Source of the DNA: Vibrio sinaloensis
GTDB taxonomy: Bacteria; Pseudomonadota; Gammaproteobacteria; Enterobacterales; Vibrionaceae
NCBI RefSeq assembly: GCF_023195835.1
Contig: NZ_CP096200.1
Span: forward strand, 1 to 64,000
Reading direction: 5' to 3'
DNA length: 64,000 bases
Each line of letters begins with the position of its first letter. Position 1 is the first letter of the stretch. Positions 60,135-64,000 of this stretch are shown here, in pieces. Under the pieces are notes generated by a model, which was given only the letters and a program-made list of their open reading frames with translations, was not told the origin of the DNA and did no database searches. A program made the position numbers and the translations under genes.

Positions 60135-62575
60135 TGGCGAAGGTAACCTCGAACGGGCTGAACAAGCGATTGTGGTCATGGAGTATCAGTGAGATAAGAC
60201 ACGGTCAACTTTGGCCTGTTAGCATTGCTCTAACCTTAATTATCGCCTGTATCTTTGCACTTACCGCTCTGGCTGAGCGCATGGAGCAGGTGATCGTCAA
60301 GCAAGGCAAACAAGCGTTAACGGCGGATACCGTGTTTGTTTCGTCCAACCCGATACGTCCCGACTTTACCGAGGCTACGCAAAACCTCGGCTTAGTGACT
60401 TCGGAGCAAACGCGTTTTCGAACCATGGCTTTTAGCGATCAGTCAATGAAGCTGATTACGGTAAAGGCAGTCGACAGCCGTTACCCACTGCAGGGAGAGA
60501 TGGTATTGTCCAATGACCAGCGGCAATTTACTCGAGTTCAGCCTGGCGAACTGTGGTTAGATGAACGGTTATTTGCGCAGCTTAATGTGAATATAGGTGA
60601 CGCTGTCACAGTTGGTGATGCTGACTTCACCGTTAGTGGTCGTATAAGCGAAGAGCCCGGCTTAAGCTTTAACCCTTTTCAGCAGATGCCTTCAGCCTTT
60701 ATCCACAGCAACGACTTAGAAAAAACAGGTGCAGTTCAACTGGGTAGTCGAGTTCGATTCAATGTGTATATCAATGGTGACGAACAGACCATCGCGCGTC
60801 TAAAGCAGCAAGTGGAATTAACGCCAAGTGATCGTTGGCGCGATCAAGACAGCGGCAGTCGCACCAATGAAGTGTTTCAAAGGACGCAGCAATACCTCTC
60901 ATTAACGGTCGCCATCGTTGTCATCATGGCGGCGACGACTTTAGTTCTCACTTGCCAGCATTACGTGGCGACTCGGCGCAAAACCATCGCTATGCTTAAA
61001 AGTCTTGGTGCGAGTAAACGTTGGATCACTCGATGGCTGGCAACCCAAGTGCTGATACTGTTTGTCAGTGCGGTGATTTTAGGGGTAGGGCTAGGCGTGT
61101 TACTTGAATACTTGCTGCGCATTCCCTTGGTCGATCTACTGCCTAATCCTCTACCCAGCTATGGCATTAAGCCGATTGTCGTATCGGTGCTGACCAGTAC
61201 ATTGATCGCGGTGCCTGCGCTTGGTATTCCTCTGTTAGGGCTGATCAATATCAGCGCTGTCAATGTGATGCAACCGCAAGCGAGTAGTGAACAAACTCGA
61301 ACGCGATACTGGCTGGTGCTGGTTCCAATCGTGCCGATGATCGCTGCCTACTACAATAATCTGCTGGTCTGGATAGTGTTCAGTGGTATTGTCGCACTAT
61401 TTTTGGTTCTGGCGCTGGTCAGCGTTAGCTTAACCCGCTTACTTGCAAAAGCGCCGCTCAACACCTCATTCAAGCTCGCGCTGAGCCGAATCAATCGCTC
61501 TGTCGCCGCAACCGGTATACAGTTTGGTGCGCTGGCGCTTTCTTTAATGTTGCTTTCGACTATGTGGCTAGTAAGAACTGATCTATTGTCTGATTGGTCG
61601 CGTACTCTACCAGAGGATGCGCCGAACGCGTTTGCCCTCAATATTGCGCCATATGAAAAAGATGCCTATTTACAGGTGTTGGATGACAACAATATCGAAC
61701 GTTCACAAGACTATCCGATCATTCGCGGACGTTTAACTCAAGTCAATGGCATGGACGCGAAACAGGTTGCTCAAGGGGAAGAAGCAAGTGATGCGCTTAG
61801 GCGCGAAATCAACTTTACCTTTGCTTCTGGCATTCCTGAGCACAATGAAGTGCTGCAAGGGGCTTGGAGCGAGCAAGGTGGGGTTTCGGTTGAGTCGGAT
61901 GTGGCGAGGGACCTCGGCCTTAACATTGGAGACCAACTAGACTTTGTGATTAACAGCCAACCGGTCAGCGCGACCGTAAATTCCATCCGCAAGGTTGAAT
62001 GGCGTGATATGAAGCCTAACTTCTATTTCATTTTCACCCCAGATGTCTTGGCGGACATTCCCACTACGTATCTGGTAAGCTTCAGAGTAAATGAAAGTAA
62101 CGATGAATTACTCAATCAACTCTCTCGCCAACACCCTACTGTCAGTTTGATGGACATCAGGGTGATGGGGGAGAAGATTCAACAGCTATTGGCGCAGATA
62201 GTATGGTCAATCACACTGTTGGCGGGCATTGGTGTTTTGTCGGGATTGTTGCTTATTTTTACTTTGCTTAGGCTTAGCCTTGGTCAGCGGCAAGACGAAA
62301 TCCAGTTGTATCGAACGCTTGGCGCGAGTAAAAAACGCGTAGAGCGAACCATTTGGGCAGAGTATGGGTTGATGGCTTTGATAGCGAGTGTGATTGCGAT
62401 TCTTGGCTCGGAAGCCGTGGTTGCAGCCATTATGTGGTTTGGTTTTGAGCTGTCTCCAACGCTGCATACTATGTTGTGGGTGGTTCTGCCGATTAGCACG
62501 TTTTTCACACTGGCGTTGGTTGTGAATAGCCTAATTAAACGGCTGTTAATCCCTATAAATAAGGCAGTTAGCTAA
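60134..62575 (+). CDS. ybbP: FtsX/MacB-type permease YbbP
   Basis: 813 aa. Membrane helix near 25-45, large periplasmic domain, FtsX-like bundles at about 260-420 and the C-terminal 690-800 (ending ISTFFTLALVVNSLIKRLL). Type VII ABC mechanotransmission architecture with duplicated FtsX domains, as in E. coli YbbP, where the complex is thought to handle lipophilic envelope substances together with tesA. Cotranscribed with ybbA. Confidence 0.93.
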   Translation: MAKVTSNGLNKRLWSWSISEIRHGQLWPVSIALTLIIACIFALTALAERMEQVIVKQGKQALTADTVFVSSNPIRPDFTEATQNLGLVTSEQTRFRTMAFSDQSMKLITVKAVDSRYPLQGEMVLSNDQRQFTRVQPGELWLDERLFAQLNVNIGDAVTVGDADFTVSGRISEEPGLSFNPFQQMPSAFIHSNDLEKTGAVQLGSRVRFNVYINGDEQTIARLKQQVELTPSDRWRDQDSGSRTNEVFQRTQQYLSLTVAIVVIMAATTLVLTCQHYVATRRKTIAMLKSLGASKRWITRWLATQVLILFVSAVILGVGLGVLLEYLLRIPLVDLLPNPLPSYGIKPIVVSVLTSTLIAVPALGIPLLGLINISAVNVMQPQASSEQTRTRYWLVLVPIVPMIAAYYNNLLVWIVFSGIVALFLVLALVSVSLTRLLAKAPLNTSFKLALSRINRSVAATGIQFGALALSLMLLSTMWLVRTDLLSDWSRTLPEDAPNAFALNIAPYEKDAYLQVLDDNNIERSQDYPIIRGRLTQVNGMDAKQVAQGEEASDALRREINFTFASGIPEHNEVLQGAWSEQGGVSVESDVARDLGLNIGDQLDFVINSQPVSATVNSIRKVEWRDMKPNFYFIFTPDVLADIPTTYLVSFRVNESNDELLNQLSRQHPTVSLMDIRVMGEKIQQLLAQIVWSITLLAGIGVLSGLLLIFTLLRLSLGQRQDEIQLYRTLGASKKRVERTIWAEYGLMALIASVIAILGSEAVVAAIMWFGFELSPTLHTMLWVVLPISTFFTLALVVNSLIKRLLIPINKAVS

Positions 62576-62582
62576 CATTGGG

Positions 62583-62643
62583 CAGGCTGAGTTATTCAGT
62601 TATCCACAAAAACGGTGGATAAAGTTTGGGATAACTTAGCCTG
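62583..62643 (+). terminator. Nested stem-loop downstream of ybbP
   Basis: Outer arms CAGGCTGAGTTAT and ATAACTTAGCCTG (13 bases, one G-T pair) enclose an inner perfect hairpin TTATCCAC/GTGGATAA (62600-62607, 62615-62622). There is no T-run immediately after. The inner arm is also an exact DnaA box (TTATCCACA, 62600-62608). Confidence 0.55.
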
Positions 62644-62841
62644 TAGATAAGTTCAGTTTTGAGATAGCCCAATAGCCATAAAGTCCTTGGCAGATTTGTT
62701 ATTCACAATATTGATTGTTTCTAATGTGGCAAAATTTGAGTCAAGGTTTTTTTTCACTTTTTTTACGTTTGAAGTTCGCATTTTTACCCTGCAGAAAATG
62801 TGATTTTTTTCGCCCAACATAAGCAGTAAAATGTTCCGATA

Positions 62842-64000
62842 ATGAACGAATTAGCAAAATTAATGCAATCTGAACAATCGTCTTTAACTGGCTCGAGAGT
62901 CGCGATTATTGGTGGTGGTATTGCTGGCGCTACTGCAGCAGTCCACCTTGCTGAACTCGGTATTGATGTGACTTTGATAGAGAAGGGAGCCAGCTTAGTG
63001 AGCGGTCCGCCTATCTGTCATTTGCATGCTGGTGGAAATTTATACAGAGAGATTTCGACTGAGCAGTGCATCGTACTCCTCAAGCAGTCGATCGATACCG
63101 TTCGTCTGTTCCCGCATACCATTAACAATCGTCCCACTGTCATTGCTGTTCCCCATAGTGATGGCGGTAGCCCTGATCAGTTACTAGGTCGATTAGACAC
63201 CATCAAACAATGCTACCAGCAACTGGTTGATAGTGATAAAGCTAATGAAGTGCTTGGCAAACCCCAGGATTACTACAAACTCTATACCCGGACGCAGATT
63301 GAAGCATTGGCTCATTGTGAACAACCATTAGAACCAAGTTCAATGGACGAATGGGTTATTCCGTTCGCCAAGCACGCAGACCTTGACGCATTGAAGTTTC
63401 CAGTGGTCGTGGTGTCTGAGCCGGGCTGGAGTGTATTCCGCTTAGCAGCCTCAGCCACGTTAGCGCTAGAGAAGATGGCCAACTGCCAACTCATGTTAGA
63501 TACAAAGGTGGTTGGTATTGAGGAAGCCAATAACGGTTGGAAAATTGAGCTAATCGATAAGCAACAGCAGACCGACTTTTTACAGGTAGATTATTTGGTC
63601 AATGCGTGTGGGTATGAGACCGGGTCCATTGACGATCTTGCTAAAAAGAGACGCCAGAGACTGGTTGAGTTTAAAGCGGCCTATGTTACTCGTTGGCAGC
63701 AAAGTAATGAGAAATGGCCAGAGGTAATATTTCATGGCCCACGTGGCACAGACCGAGGTATGGCGCAATTAACGCCCTATCCCGATGGTGTGTTCCAACT
63801 GCATGGCATGACCAAAGACATTACTTTGTTTGATGATGGCTTGGTGGCCAGTAAACAAGGTTCCTCTCAGCCTCAACTGCCACCGCAGTTGTTGAACAAA
63901 CTCAATCAAGGTTGGGACCCACAAGTGATGGTTCAACGAAGCCGCCGTGCCATTGAGCACATGGCGCAGTTTATTCCAGATTATGCCAGCGCCGATGAGT
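62842..64000 (+). CDS. FAD-dependent oxidoreductase, 5' part
   Basis: The frame opens at ATG 62842 and is uninterrupted to the window edge (386 codons), so the 3' end is missing. N-terminal dinucleotide-binding fold RVAIIGGGIAGATAAVHLAE, with the acidic end of strand two in TLIEKG, marks a DAO/GR2-type flavoprotein. The remainder (GWSVFRLAASATLALEKM, VNACGYETGS) fits amino-acid-oxidase-like dehydrogenases of vibrios. Substrate unknown. There is an upstream gap of 260 bases after ybbP. Confidence 0.85.
   Translation, partial: MNELAKLMQSEQSSLTGSRVAIIGGGIAGATAAVHLAELGIDVTLIEKGASLVSGPPICHLHAGGNLYREISTEQCIVLLKQSIDTVRLFPHTINNRPTVIAVPHSDGGSPDQLLGRLDTIKQCYQQLVDSDKANEVLGKPQDYYKLYTRTQIEALAHCEQPLEPSSMDEWVIPFAKHADLDALKFPVVVVSEPGWSVFRLAASATLALEKMANCQLMLDTKVVGIEEANNGWKIELIDKQQQTDFLQVDYLVNACGYETGSIDDLAKKRRQRLVEFKAAYVTRWQQSNEKWPEVIFHGPRGTDRGMAQLTPYPDGVFQLHGMTKDITLFDDGLVASKQGSSQPQLPPQLLNKLNQGWDPQVMVQRSRRAIEHMAQFIPDYASADE

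Overview
This is a 64 kb piece of a Vibrio chromosome (a marine gammaproteobacterium), very likely the second chromosome. The evidence is a complete luxPQ pair with the AI-2-binding residues at V. harveyi numbering, a thermolabile-haemolysin phospholipase, a class I HMG-CoA reductase, nrdDG, yeeX, yceH, helD and the tesA/ybbA/ybbP cluster. No rRNA, tRNA, integrase, complete insertion sequence or CRISPR array was seen. The species cannot be named from the sequence.

Layout. Positions 1-3.7 kb hold the end of a metallo-beta-lactamase-fold hydrolase, then two divergent secreted toxins: a TLH/VvPlpA-type phospholipase and a full-length aerolysin with a strong 13-bp inverted repeat in its leader. 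Positions 3.7-7.6 kb hold small vibrio genes, one with a perfect FNR box, and a decayed partial copy of the persulfide reductase found at 19-21 kb. Positions 7.65-11.6 kb look like a cyanophycin-scavenging operon: isoaspartyl dipeptidase with altered metal ligands, YfcC-type transporter and secreted cyanophycinase. Positions 11.6-19.4 kb are an accessory patchwork: an OYE flavin oxidoreductase with its divergent LysR regulator, and an alpha-glucoside PTS with a GH4 phospho-alpha-glucosidase and a GntR regulator. Between them are copies of a small acidic gene/hairpin repeat and other gene fragments.

Positions 19.4-27.2 kb form a reactive-sulfur island. It has a CoA-disulfide/persulfide reductase with a rhodanese domain, a truncated second copy of its 5' end, a DUF2892 membrane protein, a two-cysteine ArsR/BigR/HlyU-type sensor with palindromic operators, two YeeE/YedE sulfur transporters and an RND pump. 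Positions 27-44.5 kb are mostly core genes: anaerobic ribonucleotide reductase nrdDG behind FNR and NrdR boxes, an aromatic aminotransferase, a retropepsin-like lipoprotein, NUDIX, DsbA-like and FKBP proteins, an OmpA-type lipoprotein, an HD-GYP protein, yeeX, yceH, a GIY-YIG protein, a TraF_2 barrel and luxPQ.

Positions 44.5-64 kb hold HMG-CoA reductase, two small vibrio proteins, a YccS-type membrane protein, helD-cutA, a 2OG-Fe(II) oxygenase, a DnaJ-like protein, an acetyltransferase, an ABC-class ATPase, a GAF-GGDEF-EAL protein, fabV, tesA divergent from ybbA-ybbP, and an FAD oxidoreductase cut by the window edge.

The best candidates for something not routinely described are the cyanophycin operon with its non-canonical dipeptidase, the rearranged persulfide-reductase locus (one intact copy and two different remnants), and the dispersed acidic-ORF/hairpin family that marks several junctions of the accessory zone.
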